Positions 1 through 8,984 of a DNA stretch of 33,895 nt are shown here, piece by piece. This DNA is from Microbacterium sp. Its GTDB lineage: Bacteria; Actinomycetota; Actinomycetes; Actinomycetales; Microbacteriaceae. The position numbers and the translations under genes were made by a program. The DNA lies in contig JARBUN010000030.1 of assembly GCA_029239635.1 (NCBI GenBank), positions 1 to 33,895 of the forward strand, read 5' to 3'. The notes below the pieces were generated by a model. That model was not told where the DNA came from. It saw only the letters and a program-made list of their open reading frames with translations, and searched no databases. Every line of letters starts with the position of its first letter. Within the stretch, counting starts at the first letter, position 1.

Positions 1-206
1 ACCACGGTGGTGTCGAGGGCGCTGCCCGCTCCGAGGAGCGCGCGGACGACGGCATCCGGAGCGACCGGATACGTGCCCCAGCCGAGCGAGAACACCGAGA
101 GGACCACGACGGCCGCGAGCACGGCGGCCCCGACCGCGATGCTGCGGATGCGCACGGGGAGACCCCCCAGCAGCACCCGGCGGTACCCCACCTCTACGGC
201 CGTCAC
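1..206 (-). CDS. FecCD-family ferric-siderophore ABC permease, second subunit (partial, cut by window edge)
   Basis: Only the N-terminal 68 codons are present. The GTG start at 206 overlaps the stop of the preceding permease by four bases (GTGA), so the two are translationally coupled. The visible protein has a short basic lead and one hydrophobic helix (IAVGAAVLAAVVVLSVFSLG), followed by a periplasmic stretch ending ALDTTVV. This matches the start of FecC/FecD/BtuC-type inner-membrane permeases, which pair as a heterodimer to move iron-siderophore complexes. The identification rests on operon position and the first helix. The ATPase expected for the system would lie outside the window. Confidence 0.75.
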   Translation of the reverse strand, partial: MTAVEVGYRRVLLGGLPVRIRSIAVGAAVLAAVVVLSVFSLGWGTYPVAPDAVVRALLGAGSALDTTV

Positions 207-1249
207 AGCGCGCTGGCCTTGCGTCGACGCGCGAGAGCGATGAGGACGGGGGCGCCGACGAAGGCGGTGACGATGCCCGCGGGCACCTCGGCGGGGGCGA
301 TGATCACGCGCCCCAGCACGTCGGCGAGCAGCACGACGATCGGGGCGGCGAGGGCGCTGAGCGGCAGGATGCGCCGTTGGTCGGGGCCGACGATCCACCG
401 CACGACGTGCGGCACCATGAGCCCGACGAACGACAGGGGGCCGACGAGAGCGGTCGCCGCCCCGGCGAGCACGGTGATGGCGCCGATGGACGCCACCCGC
501 ACGGCGCCGACGGGGATGCCCTGCGCCCGGGCGAGGTCGTCGCCGAGGGCGAGGGCGTTGAGCGCGCGGCCGAGCACGAAGGCCACCGCGAGGCCCACCA
601 CGATGAACGGCACGACGGGGAGGATGATGTCGAGACCCCGCCCGAGCAGCGAGCCGGCGTTCCACCCGCGCATGAGGTCGAAGGCGTCGGGGTCGCTCAG
701 CATCATGCCCGAGGTGATGCCCGAGAGCACCGCGCCGACGGCGACGCCCGCGAGCGTGAGGCGGATCGGATCGGCCGGCCCCCGCCCCGACGAGCCGACG
801 AGAGCAACGGCGACGGTGACGACGAGCGCGCCGAGGAAGGCCGGCCAGAGGAGCAGGAGAGAGCTCTGGATGCCGAGAACCGCCACCGTGAGGGCGACGG
901 CGAACGCGGCCCCGGCGTTGACGCCGAGGATGCCGGGGTCGGCGAGCGGGTTGCGCGAGAACGACTGCATGAGGGCCCCGGCCACCCCCAGGGCGGCTCC
1001 CGCGACGATCCCCGCGATCGTGCGGGGCACGCGGAGTCCCTGGACCACGAAGTCGGTGTCCGGGGTGCCCGTGCCGGTGAGCGAGGCCCACACCGCGTGC
1101 CAGGGCAGCGGGTTCGCACCGATCATCAGCGACAGGGCGACGGAGACGGCGAGGACCGCCATCAGCACGAGGATGCCGATGGCGGTCCGACCGATCCGTG
1201 GGGATCCGGGTGCCGTGTCCGGCGCCCGCGGGGGGACGACCGAGGTCAT
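203..1249 (-). CDS. FecCD-family ferric-siderophore ABC permease
   Basis: 348-residue polytopic membrane protein, the usual length for the FecCD/BtuC family. It has about nine hydrophobic segments. The family signature region is clear at GLRVPRTIAGIVAGAALG followed by GALMQSFSRNPLADPGILG (the G-x3-Q-x4-NPLA-x-P-x2-LG pattern of these permeases), and PLSFVGLMVPHVVR near the C terminus is also typical. The ATG at 1249 overlaps the stop of the upstream binding protein (ATGA, 1246-1249), which fixes the start; the open frame extends further upstream but only as an antisense-like shadow of the binding-protein gene. It should form the membrane channel with the permease that follows. Expression is probably iron-repressed through the box at 2218-2236. 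Confidence 0.93.
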   Translation of the reverse strand: MTSVVPPRAPDTAPGSPRIGRTAIGILVLMAVLAVSVALSLMIGANPLPWHAVWASLTGTGTPDTDFVVQGLRVPRTIAGIVAGAALGVAGALMQSFSRNPLADPGILGVNAGAAFAVALTVAVLGIQSSLLLLWPAFLGALVVTVAVALVGSSGRGPADPIRLTLAGVAVGAVLSGITSGMMLSDPDAFDLMRGWNAGSLLGRGLDIILPVVPFIVVGLAVAFVLGRALNALALGDDLARAQGIPVGAVRVASIGAITVLAGAATALVGPLSFVGLMVPHVVRWIVGPDQRRILPLSALAAPIVVLLADVLGRVIIAPAEVPAGIVTAFVGAPVLIALARRRKASAL

Positions 1250-2175
1250 TTCCCCGATGCGAGGAAGGTCTCGATGTCGTCCAGCACCGACTGCGCGCCC
1301 TTCGGCCCGACACCGGCGACCCACGTGCTCGTGTCGACGATGGTCACGACCGGGAACGCGGCGGCGTTCTGCGAGATCGCCGCGGGGACGGTGGACGGGT
1401 CGTTCACGTCCGCGGTGGTGACGAAGACGGCATCCGCGGTCGCGCTCGCGATGTTCTCGGGCGAGATATCGGCCTGCAGGCCGTCCTCCCACTCGTGGTC
1501 GGGGATCGTGTAGCCGACGCACTCGAGCAGGCTCCCGGCGAACGAGACCGGGCCGTACAGGCTCAGCGTCGTCTCGTCGCGCGGGCGGATCATCTCGGCG
1601 GTCTTCCCGGCGAGGGCGTGCGCGGCCTTGATCTCGTCGCAGCGCTGGTCGACGGCATCCACGGCCTTCTTCACGTCGTCCTCGCGGCCGAGGGCGTCGC
1701 CGATGAGGGCCGCGTTGTCGCGCCACGGGTCGGCCTGCGTGGCGATGAACACCGTCGGGGCGATCGCGCTGAGCTGGTCGTAGAGCGCGGAGTGCCGGGA
1801 CTCGGTGCCGAGAATGAGGTCGGGCTGGAGGGCGGCGATCGCCTCGAGGTCGGGTTCGCTCACGGTGCCGACGGGGGTGACGCCTTCGACGCCCAGGTAG
1901 CTCGGCACGCCGTTGACCATGTTCGCCACGGCCGCCCCCACGGGGGTGATCCCGACGGCCACCGCGGTGTCGAGCTCGAGCGGTTCGAGCGTGACGACGC
2001 GCTGCGGGGCGGTCGAGACGGCGGTCGTCCCGCGGGCGTGGGTCACCTCGTGGGTCGACGCGGAGCTCTCGGCGGGCGTCGCGGCGGCTCCGCCGGCGCA
2101 GCCGGAGAGCGCCAGGGCGAGGCCGGCGGACGCGGCGAGGAGGGCGAAGCGCCGGGAGGAACGGCGTGCGGGCAT
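1246..2175 (-). CDS. Ferric-siderophore-binding lipoprotein (FecB/FepB type)
   Basis: 309-residue extracytoplasmic solute-binding protein of the iron-siderophore ABC class. It starts with a basic n-region and hydrophobic stretch ending in a lipobox (LSGC, lipidated Cys26), so it is membrane-anchored. The mature part carries the class features: RVVTLEPLELDTAVAVGITPVGA near the start, PDLEAIAALQPDLILGTESR in the first lobe and an ENIASATADAVFVTT segment in the second lobe. An AAAGGA ribosome site (2185-2190) precedes the ATG. It is the first gene of an uptake operon with two FecCD permeases downstream, and an IdeR-type operator lies just upstream. The siderophore bound cannot be told from sequence. 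Confidence 0.93.
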   Translation of the reverse strand: MPARRSSRRFALLAASAGLALALSGCAGGAAATPAESSASTHEVTHARGTTAVSTAPQRVVTLEPLELDTAVAVGITPVGAAVANMVNGVPSYLGVEGVTPVGTVSEPDLEAIAALQPDLILGTESRHSALYDQLSAIAPTVFIATQADPWRDNAALIGDALGREDDVKKAVDAVDQRCDEIKAAHALAGKTAEMIRPRDETTLSLYGPVSFAGSLLECVGYTIPDHEWEDGLQADISPENIASATADAVFVTTADVNDPSTVPAAISQNAAAFPVVTIVDTSTWVAGVGPKGAQSVLDDIETFLASGK

Positions 2176-2217
2176 GGCGAGATGTCCTTTCGGGTGGGGG
2201 ATGCCGCGAGCTGAAGC

Positions 2218-2236
2218 TTAGGCAAGGGTTACCTTA
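2218..2236 (-). promoter_or_regulatory. DtxR/IdeR-type iron box
   Basis: The 19 bases TTAGGCAAGGGTTACCTTA match 14 of 19 positions of the DtxR/IdeR consensus TTAGGTTAGSCTAACCTAA (S counted as G) and form an imperfect dyad. The site sits 42 bases before the start of the siderophore-binding lipoprotein, where an iron-dependent repressor would block the promoter. Function is inferred from match and position. Confidence 0.75.
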
Positions 2237-2350
2237 GCAAGAGCGCTCACCGGCCTCGCGGACCCGTCTCGACCGTGGAGCACCTCGGCATCCCTGTCGG
2301 GGGTTCATTCCCGTAAAGGCATGCGCTACCGTCGCTCGGGGAGGGGCCGC

Positions 2351-3109
2351 ATGTCTCGAGAGAAGATCCTGGTGAGACGTCTTTCCGGCGATCACCCGCA
2401 CGTGGATCTCACGGGGGACGACCGCCGCTTCTCGGCGGCGCGGATCGTGCTGGTCCTCACGGCCATCGCTTTCACGCTGATCGTCGTGGTGGAGCGCGAC
2501 CTCGGCACGCGCCTCGTGATGGGCTCCTTCGCGGTGCTCGCGGCCGCCACCGCCGGGTCCGTCACTCTGCTGCGCCGCCTGTCGGAGAACGGCGTCGTGC
2601 GCATCGACACGGAAGGGCCGGGGCTTCACTTCCGCCCGCCCATCTGGCCGACCGCGCTGACCGTCGTGCTCCTGCTGCTGTTCACGCTGCCGGCCGTGGC
2701 GGTCGCCGTGGGAGGCGCCGACGACCTGTTCACCCCTCGGCGCTCGCCGATGCTGCTGGTGGTCGTGGTGCTGGTGTTCTTCGGCGTGATGCTCTGGCGG
2801 CTTCGCATCCCGTCCGGACTCCGGCTCACCGTCGACGGCATCCGGGGCATCCGGGCGCGTGGCGACCTCGCCTGGTCGTGGGACGAGGTGGGCGCGGTCG
2901 AGGTCTCCGGCCCGCCCGCGGCGCTCTCGCTCACGAGGAAGGACGGCTACGTGCCCGTGACCGCGACGATGCGCTTTCTCGGGTCCGATCCGAATCAGGT
3001 CGCGGCGATCGTGCGTTTCTTCCGGGACAACCCGGCGGAGCGCGCGGTGCTCGAGCAGGGTGGTCGGGCCGCGCTCGACCGCGCGGCCGAGGTGCTGCGC
3101 CCGATGTGA
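2351..3109 (+). CDS. Membrane protein of unknown function with PH-like C-terminal domain
   Basis: 252-residue protein if started at the ATG at 2351, which has a GGGGAGG ribosome site six bases upstream; an upstream in-frame ATG at 2321 has no well-placed site. Four hydrophobic segments are visible at about residues 31-47, 54-72, 100-121 and 133-149, arranged as two hairpins. A soluble C-terminal part from about residue 158 (GLRLTVDGIRGI, then LAWSWDEVGAVEV) resembles the bacterial PH-like domains found in small actinobacterial membrane proteins. No catalytic motif was recognised. The gene stands alone, divergent from the iron-uptake operon and convergent with the dehydrogenase operon. Confidence 0.75.
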   Translation: MSREKILVRRLSGDHPHVDLTGDDRRFSAARIVLVLTAIAFTLIVVVERDLGTRLVMGSFAVLAAATAGSVTLLRRLSENGVVRIDTEGPGLHFRPPIWPTALTVVLLLLFTLPAVAVAVGGADDLFTPRRSPMLLVVVVLVFFGVMLWRLRIPSGLRLTVDGIRGIRARGDLAWSWDEVGAVEVSGPPAALSLTRKDGYVPVTATMRFLGSDPNQVAAIVRFFRDNPAERAVLEQGGRAALDRAAEVLRPM

Positions 3110-3139
3110 CGCCGGTACCCCGACCGCGCGAGCCGACGA

Positions 3140-4264
3140 TCAGTACACGATGACCGGCTTCACCGTCCGCCCGTGGTGCATGTCGTCGATGGCCCGGCCG
3201 ATGTCGTCCAGAGGGTACCGACGCTCGATCTTCTCCAGCGGCAGCCGTCCTTGAGCGTGCAGGGCGACCAGTCGCGGGATGAGCTCCCGCGGATCGGCGT
3301 CGCCCATCGTGACCCCGCGCAGGACCTTGCCGGTGAGGATGCCCTGGATGTCCACCGCGATCTCGGTTCCGGGCGGGGGCGCCCCGCACACGAGCACCGT
3401 GCCGCGGGCGGCGGCCGCGTCGAGCGCCGTGCGCGCGACGCCCGGATGCCCCGTCGTGTCGAAGCTCAGCGTGACGCCGCGTCCCCCGATCAGCTCGGCG
3501 AGACGGGCTGCGACGTCCTCGTGCGCGGCGTCGATCGTGTCGGTCGCCCCGAGCTCGCGCGCGAGCTCGAGGCGCGCGGCCACCCGGTCGATCGCGATCA
3601 GACGTGCCGGCTCGCGGATGGCCGCGGCCATGATGGCCGACAGCCCGACCGCTCCGGTGCCGTACACCGCGACCACGTCGGAGGGACCGGGATCCAGCAC
3701 GTTCCACATCGAGCCGAAGCCCGTCAGGACGCCGCACCCGAGCGGCGCGAGCACCGTCAGGTCGGCGTCGTCGGCGACGCGCACGAGCGAGCGTTCGTCG
3801 GCGATCGCGTACGTCCCGAACGAGGACTGCCCGAAGAAGTGCGCCGCGACCGGCTCGCCCTCGCGGGTGATCCCGCCGGAGTCCTCCCCACGGACTCCGC
3901 CGAGGAGGTTCCGCGGCAGCCACGTCTCGCAGTACGCGGGATGCGCACCGACACAGGCTTCGCACGCTCCGCACGAGGTGAAGCTGAGGAGCACGGCATC
4001 CCCGGGGCTCACCCCGCGCACGCCCGGCCCGACGCTCTCGACGCGCCCGGCCCCCTCGTGCCCGATGATCCCCGGGGCGGGGAACGGGATGCCGCCGGCC
4101 AGCACCCCGAGATCGGTGTGGCAGAGACCGGTCGCGGTGAGGCGCACGAGCACCTCGCCGTGGCCCGGCTCGGCGTACTCCACGTCGGCGACCGTGATCG
4201 TCCGGGTCGCGGGGGCGTCGTCGTCTCGGCTCTCCTCGACGATCGCCGCGCGTCCCGCGGTCAC
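3140..4264 (-). CDS. Zinc-dependent NAD(P)-alcohol dehydrogenase, aryl/benzyl alcohol dehydrogenase-like
   Basis: 374-residue medium-chain dehydrogenase. It starts at GTG 4264, overlapping the aldehyde dehydrogenase stop by four bases. Catalytic zinc ligands are Cys48 (GLCHTDL), His69-Glu70 (GHEGAG) and Cys177 (APLGCG). The structural zinc site is complete at Cys98, 101, 104 and 112. The Rossmann motif GTGAVG is at 202-207. The whole-length pattern resembles the class-III/AreB/XylB group that oxidises primary and aromatic alcohols. It is the last gene of a hydrolase-aldehyde dehydrogenase-alcohol dehydrogenase operon, so it probably converts an alcohol released by the hydrolase to the aldehyde. 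The substrate is not identifiable from sequence. Confidence 0.92.
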   Translation of the reverse strand: MTAGRAAIVEESRDDDAPATRTITVADVEYAEPGHGEVLVRLTATGLCHTDLGVLAGGIPFPAPGIIGHEGAGRVESVGPGVRGVSPGDAVLLSFTSCGACEACVGAHPAYCETWLPRNLLGGVRGEDSGGITREGEPVAAHFFGQSSFGTYAIADERSLVRVADDADLTVLAPLGCGVLTGFGSMWNVLDPGPSDVVAVYGTGAVGLSAIMAAAIREPARLIAIDRVAARLELARELGATDTIDAAHEDVAARLAELIGGRGVTLSFDTTGHPGVARTALDAAAARGTVLVCGAPPPGTEIAVDIQGILTGKVLRGVTMGDADPRELIPRLVALHAQGRLPLEKIERRYPLDDIGRAIDDMHHGRTVKPVIVY

Positions 4265-5727
4265 TGCGCACCGCCCAGGTCGAACACGATCGAGTGGGCC
4301 TTCTGGTAGGACTGCAGGGCTTCCGGTCCGCCCTCGCGCCCCCAGCCGGAGGCCTTCACCCCGCCGAACGGCACGGCCGGGTCGAGGATCGCCCACCCGT
4401 TGACCCAGGTGATGCCGGCGCGCAGGCGCCCCGCGATCCGGTGCGCGCGGGCGAGGTCGCCCGTCTGGATGCCGCTCGCGAGGCCGTACCGCGTGCCGTT
4501 CGCGAGGGCGATGGCCTCGTCCTCGGTGTCGAAGGGCTGCACGGTGAGCACCGGCCCGAACACCTCGTCCACGACGACCTCGGCCTCGGGATCGAGGTCG
4601 GCGAGGACGGTGGGGGCGTAGTAGAACCCGCCGTCGCGCTCGACGGCGTGTCCGCCCGTCACGACCCGTGCGCCCGCGGCGCGCGCCCGGTCGACGAGGG
4701 CCGCGATCTTGTCGAGCTGCGTGCGGCTGGCGACCGGGCCGATCACGGTGGTCGGGTCGTCGATGTCGCCGAACGGCACGTGCGGCACCGCGTCTTTCAG
4801 GATGCCGAGCACCACCCCGTAGATCGGACGCTCGACGAGCAGCCGCGGCCCCGCCATGCAGAACTGCCCCGCGTTGAACACGAAGGCCGAGATGACGGTA
4901 TGGATCGCGCGGTCGAGGTCGGCGTCGGCGAAGAGGATGTTCGCCGCGTTCCCGCCGAGTTCCGCGGTGAAGGGCTTCAGCGTCCGGCCGGCGAGGGCCG
5001 CCGCGTGCGCGCCGATCTCGGTCGACCCGGTGAAGGCGACCTTGTCGACGTCGGGGTGCGAGACGAGGTGGTCACCGAGCAGGGAGCCGGGGCCGGTGAC
5101 GACGTTGAACACGCCGTCGGGGACGCCCGCGTCGCGCAGCAGCTCCGCCATGAGCAGAGCGCTCAGCGGAGTGTCGCTCGCGGGCTTGTGCACCACGGTG
5201 TTGCCCGCGACCAGGGCGGGCGCGATCTTCGTGCTCGACAGGATCAGCGGGAAGTTGAACGGCGTGATCGCCGCGACCACCCCGAGCGGCTCGGTGCGCA
5301 CGTACGCGTGGGCCTCGGCGGTGATCTCGCGCACATCGCCGTCGAGACGGTGACCGAGGGCCGCGTAGTACTCGTACAGCTCGGCGGCGTTGTTGACGTC
5401 GACGACCCGGGCGAAGGTGATGGGCTTGCCGACGTCGAGGCTCTCGGCGCGGGCCAGTTCCTCGCTGCGTTCGCGCATCAGCGCGTAGGCGCGCTGCAGG
5501 ATGCGGGCGCGTTCGCGGCTCGACATCCGCGGCCAGGGTCCCTCGTCGAACGCCCGGCGGGCGGCGGCGACGGCCGCGTCGACGTCGGCGGTCGTGCCGC
5601 GCGCGACGTCGGTGATCTTCTCGCCGGTCGACGGGGCGATGACGTCCATGCGGCCGCCGTCCGCGGCATCCGTCCACTCCCCGTCGATGAACAGCCGGCC
5701 CGGGGCGGTGGTGACCGTGAGGCTCAT
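4261..5727 (-). CDS. NAD(P)-dependent aldehyde dehydrogenase (benzaldehyde/vanillin dehydrogenase-like)
   Basis: 488-residue ALDH-superfamily enzyme, normal length. Catalytic residues are all present: Asn158 in FNFP, Glu256 in AELGGN and Cys290 in GQFCMAGPR; FTGSTEIG at 232-239 binds the cofactor. The ATG at 5727 overlaps the stop of the hydrolase by four bases, so the gene is coupled to it, and its own stop is coupled to the alcohol dehydrogenase. It should oxidise the aldehyde made by that neighbour to a carboxylic acid. The order esterase, aldehyde dehydrogenase, alcohol dehydrogenase has the same content as the areCBA benzyl-ester cluster of Acinetobacter, which suggests an aromatic ester, but this is inference. 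Confidence 0.93.
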   Translation of the reverse strand: MSLTVTTAPGRLFIDGEWTDAADGGRMDVIAPSTGEKITDVARGTTADVDAAVAAARRAFDEGPWPRMSSRERARILQRAYALMRERSEELARAESLDVGKPITFARVVDVNNAAELYEYYAALGHRLDGDVREITAEAHAYVRTEPLGVVAAITPFNFPLILSSTKIAPALVAGNTVVHKPASDTPLSALLMAELLRDAGVPDGVFNVVTGPGSLLGDHLVSHPDVDKVAFTGSTEIGAHAAALAGRTLKPFTAELGGNAANILFADADLDRAIHTVISAFVFNAGQFCMAGPRLLVERPIYGVVLGILKDAVPHVPFGDIDDPTTVIGPVASRTQLDKIAALVDRARAAGARVVTGGHAVERDGGFYYAPTVLADLDPEAEVVVDEVFGPVLTVQPFDTEDEAIALANGTRYGLASGIQTGDLARAHRIAGRLRAGITWVNGWAILDPAVPFGGVKASGWGREGGPEALQSYQKAHSIVFDLGGAQ

Positions 5728-6440
5728 CGCGCCACCTCCGCCGGGGTGACGATGTCGGCGAGGACGCCGGCGAACCACGCGGGGTCGTCTTCGAAGGGGA
5801 TGTGTCCGGTGTCGACGCGGACGACATCGGCGCCGCTGCGGGCGGCGAAGTGCTCCTGCAGGGCGGTCGGCACGAGGGCGTCGCGCTCGGTGAGCACGTA
5901 CGTCGTCGGCTTCCCCCGCCAGGCGACCTTCGTCACCGGGGTGGTGAAGGCGTCGAACGCCTGCGGCTGGAAGGTGTCGGCCAGCTGCTCCGCGACCTCG
6001 ACCGGAACGCCCGGGGGGAAGTCGGCCGCGATCATCGCGATCCGATCCTCGCGCGAGCGGCCCATCGAGACCATGCCGTCCGCGATCCCCCAGAAGTCCG
6101 GGATGCCACCGCCCACCGCCTGCTGGAGGGTCTCGCCCTCGTCCAGCGCGAAGGCGGCGACGTAGACGATCCGCTCGACGGCGGGGTGATCGCCGGCCTG
6201 GGTGGTGGGAATGCCGCCGTAGGAGTGCGCGAGGAGGGTGACGGGCCCTCCGGCCGCGTCGAGCTTCGCGGTGATCGCGTCGGCGTCGGCGTACATGTCG
6301 GCGGTGCTGCCGATGCTCGGCAGGGCCACGGTGTCGACGGTGAACCCGCGGGCGACCAGCTCGGCGGCGAGGCGGTCGAACACCCAGGGCCCTGACCAGG
6401 CTCCGTGGACCAGAAGGATGCGGGGAGGGGAAGGGGTCAT
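5724..6440 (-). CDS. Alpha/beta-fold hydrolase (probable esterase)
   Basis: 238-residue alpha/beta hydrolase. LLVHGAWSGPWVFDRLAAEL is the classic oxyanion strand-loop. The nucleophile elbow is AHSYGG (Ser73), and a likely Asp187 (ERDALVP) and His213 (DTGHIPFEDDP) complete the triad. The short, compact fold resembles the plant methylesterase/hydroxynitrile-lyase-like bacterial group. The ATG at 6440 has a GAGGAG site upstream. It heads the operon with aldehyde and alcohol dehydrogenases, suggesting it frees an alcohol from an ester for stepwise oxidation. There is no signal peptide, so the enzyme is cytoplasmic and its substrate must be imported or diffuse in. Confidence 0.88.
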   Translation of the reverse strand: MTPSPPRILLVHGAWSGPWVFDRLAAELVARGFTVDTVALPSIGSTADMYADADAITAKLDAAGGPVTLLAHSYGGIPTTQAGDHPAVERIVYVAAFALDEGETLQQAVGGGIPDFWGIADGMVSMGRSREDRIAMIAADFPPGVPVEVAEQLADTFQPQAFDAFTTPVTKVAWRGKPTTYVLTERDALVPTALQEHFAARSGADVVRVDTGHIPFEDDPAWFAGVLADIVTPAEVAR

Positions 6441-6508
6441 GCGTGCGCTCCTCGAACAGGGACGACCTCGGCGTCGTCTTCGCCAGTGTCCGCCGGGGTC
6501 GTGCGGGG

Positions 6509-6528
6509 CGGTATCCGTAGGACTACCG
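6509..6528. promoter_or_regulatory. Dyad in the promoter region of the hydrolase operon, candidate regulator site
   Basis: A 20-base imperfect dyad with arms CGGTA (6509-6513) and TACCG (6524-6528). It lies between the end of the LuxR/LAL regulator gene and the start of the hydrolase operon, about 70 bases before the ATG. Size and form fit a LuxR/NarL-type operator. Binding by the neighbouring regulator is a guess. Confidence 0.35.
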
Positions 6529-6577
6529 AACGGCGACGGGACGAGATGACGGAGCCTGTCGAAGCCGGCGGGCGCGC

Positions 6578-8812
6578 TTACGGCACGCTCACCAGCGTCG
6601 ACCGGTACCACGCCGCGATCTGCGCGCGCGAGGTGAAGCCGAGCTTGGCGAGGATCCGCTGCACGTGCGTGTCGACCGTGCGCACGCTCAGCACGAGCCG
6701 CTCGGCGATCTCGCGATTGCTGAGCCCCTCGTGCACCCCGGCGGCCACCTCGCTCTCGCGTGCGCTGAGCCCCGCGGCGGGGCGGCCGGGAGCGCCGGCG
6801 AACGCCGCCGCCTCGGCGGGGGAGAGGCGCTCGCCGACGGCCGACAGCCGCTGGAACGCCTCCTCGCCGAGGCGCTGGCGCACGACCGCGACGCAGCGGT
6901 CGTGCTGCGCGAGCATCTGGGGACCGTGCACGGCGATGCCGGAGTCGATGCGCCGCCACCAGCTGCGCGCAGCGCCGAGGAGGACCGCGGTGCGTTCGGT
7001 GGGCGAGCGCGCCGCGTCGATCCAGCTCAGCAGTTCGAGCACGAGACAGTCGCCGACGGGGTCGTCGATCCCCTCCTCCATCGCCAGGGCGTCGCGCGCG
7101 TGGCGTTCGGCCTCGTCGAGCTCGCCCTCGGCGTAGAGCGCGAGCCCGATGGCCCAGAGCGACAGCGATCGGATCCATCGCTCGCCGATGTCGATGGCGA
7201 GGCGCTGCGCGTCGCGCGCGGGTCCGACGGTGTCGGGGAGCTCGCTCTGCACGAGGGCCACCGTGAGCTGGAACTGCGCGAGCAGCGCCTCTTCGGGGCG
7301 GCCGAGGGACCGGGCGAGCCGGATCGACCGGGTCAGCTCCTCGCAGGCGAGGTCGCTCTCACCGGCGAAGAGCGCGCGCGTCCCGCTCCACCGGCGAAGC
7401 TCCACCTCGCACTGCTCCTGTTCCGCCGGCGGGAGCGAGGGCAGCAGCGCCCGTGCTTCGTCGAGGTGTCCCCGCGCCTCGTCGAGGGCACCCTGCAGCA
7501 CGCAGATCCAGACCGCGACGAGCAGCGCGGGTGTCCGGGATGCCGCGGAGGCACCGGGCAGGCGAAAGAGCCGCCGTGTCCACCGACGCCCCTCCGAGAG
7601 GAATCCGCCCACCGCCCAGTGGTAGCGGAGGTCGGCGAAGAGCTCGAGCGCGATGTCGGTGTCGGTGGCCGCGGCCGTGCGCAGGGCGGCATCCAATTCC
7701 GCGCGGTCCGCGCGTTGTCCGGCGAGGATCCGTCTCTGCGCCGGCCCGTACCAGTGCGTTCGCGCGAGCCGCGCGAGGCCGCGGTAGTACTCGAGGTGGC
7801 GCCGCACCAGGTCGTGCTGTTGCCCGGACTCCTCGGCGCGGTCGCGCCCGTAACCGCGGATCGTCTCGAGCAGGTGGAAGCGTCCCGCGTCGCGGTCGGC
7901 CTCGACGAGCGACTGGTCGATCAGCTGCTCGAGGGTTTCGACGGTCGTGGCTTCGTCGCCGCCGGCGACGGCGGCCGCGGCGGGCAGGTCGAAGGGGCCG
8001 GCGAACACGCTGAGCGCGGTCCAGAGGGAGCGCTCGGAGGGCGTGCACAGCTCGTAGCTCCAGTCGACGACCGCCCGCAGGGTCCGCTGGCGCGAGACGG
8101 GGGCGCGCGAACCGGACCGCAGCAGGGTGAAACGCTGAGAGAGGCGACGGGCGAGGTCGGACACCGAGAGGGTGCGCAAGCGCGCGGCGGCCAGTTCGAT
8201 GGCGAGGGGGAGACCGTCCAGCGCCAGGCACAGCTGCGCCGCGGCGGCGTACTCGGCGGGGGCGAGGGCGAAGCCGGCATCCGCGGCGCGCGCCCTCGCG
8301 AGCAGGAGCTCGACCGCTTCGGCCGGCTCGCCGCCCGCGGCCTCCGTTCCCAGCGGCGGGACGGGGAAGACCTGCTCGCCGTCGACGTCGAGACGACGGC
8401 GGCTCGTCGCCACGATGGTCACGCCCGGCAACGCGTCGAGCAGCTCGTCGACCACGGACGCGGCGGCATCGATGACGTGCTCGCAGTTGTCGAGCACGAG
8501 GAGCGCCGTTTCCCCGGTCAGCACGTCGACGACGAACTCGAGTGGCTCGCGGGCCGACAGGTCGCCGAAGGGCAGGGACTGCGCGATCGCGGCGACCACG
8601 CGCCGTGGGTCGCTCACCGCGTCGAGTCCGACGAAGTAGACGTTCGTCGAGGTGCGCCGCGCGTGCGCGTTCGCGAGCCGCACCGCGAGGCGCGTCTTGC
8701 CGACTCCGCCCACGCCGGTGAGCGTGATGAGGCGGGTGCGTTCGAGCGCGTCGGCGAGAGCGTCCAGTTCGCGCCGACGCCCGACGAATTCGTTGCGCGG
8801 CTCTCTGATCAC
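6578..8812 (-). CDS. LuxR/LAL-family ATP-binding transcriptional regulator
   Basis: 744-residue regulator. An N-terminal ATPase module has Walker A GVGGVGKT (33-40) and Walker B LLVLDNCEH (104-112). The middle is helical and Ala/Leu-rich, resembling TPR-like repeats. The C-terminal LuxR helix-turn-helix (about 682-744, LSARESEVAAGVHEGLSNRE then RTVDTHVQRILAKLG) binds DNA. The GTG at 8812 has an AGGAAG site upstream and a good -10 (GATAAT, 8842-8847). The gene precedes the hydrolase/dehydrogenase operon on the same strand and is divergent from the liv-type importer, so it could control both. The ligand sensed is unknown. Confidence 0.9.
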   Translation of the reverse strand: MIREPRNEFVGRRRELDALADALERTRLITLTGVGGVGKTRLAVRLANAHARRTSTNVYFVGLDAVSDPRRVVAAIAQSLPFGDLSAREPLEFVVDVLTGETALLVLDNCEHVIDAAASVVDELLDALPGVTIVATSRRRLDVDGEQVFPVPPLGTEAAGGEPAEAVELLLARARAADAGFALAPAEYAAAAQLCLALDGLPLAIELAAARLRTLSVSDLARRLSQRFTLLRSGSRAPVSRQRTLRAVVDWSYELCTPSERSLWTALSVFAGPFDLPAAAAVAGGDEATTVETLEQLIDQSLVEADRDAGRFHLLETIRGYGRDRAEESGQQHDLVRRHLEYYRGLARLARTHWYGPAQRRILAGQRADRAELDAALRTAAATDTDIALELFADLRYHWAVGGFLSEGRRWTRRLFRLPGASAASRTPALLVAVWICVLQGALDEARGHLDEARALLPSLPPAEQEQCEVELRRWSGTRALFAGESDLACEELTRSIRLARSLGRPEEALLAQFQLTVALVQSELPDTVGPARDAQRLAIDIGERWIRSLSLWAIGLALYAEGELDEAERHARDALAMEEGIDDPVGDCLVLELLSWIDAARSPTERTAVLLGAARSWWRRIDSGIAVHGPQMLAQHDRCVAVVRQRLGEEAFQRLSAVGERLSPAEAAAFAGAPGRPAAGLSARESEVAAGVHEGLSNREIAERLVLSVRTVDTHVQRILAKLGFTSRAQIAAWYRSTLVSVP

Positions 8813-8831
8813 GGGGAGCTTCCTTGCGTCC

Positions 8832-8847
8832 GGGAGCTCCCATTATC
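8832..8847 (-). promoter_or_regulatory. -10 element and palindrome at the LAL regulator promoter
   Basis: On the minus strand GATAAT (8847-8842) is followed directly by the perfect 10-base palindrome GGGAGCTCCC (8841-8832), close to the expected transcription start of the LAL regulator. The palindrome could be an operator or the base of a 5' hairpin. No clear -35 was recognised. Confidence 0.4.
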
Positions 8848-8984
8848 GGTCGGCGTTCGATTCACCGGAATGCTTTCCGCGCGGATTACGTGATTTCACG
8901 GATAGACGGGACCGTCGTCGTCCCCCGAACAATGGCGCCGGGCCCATCGGTCCTCTCGTTCAACGACGAACCAGGAGAAAGTCC

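Noticed and set aside
4294..6165. Long plus-strand ORF opposite the aldehyde dehydrogenase and hydrolase
   Set aside because: Arg/Gly/Asp-rich composition typical of antisense frames in high-GC DNA; the minus strand holds complete enzymes with all catalytic residues.
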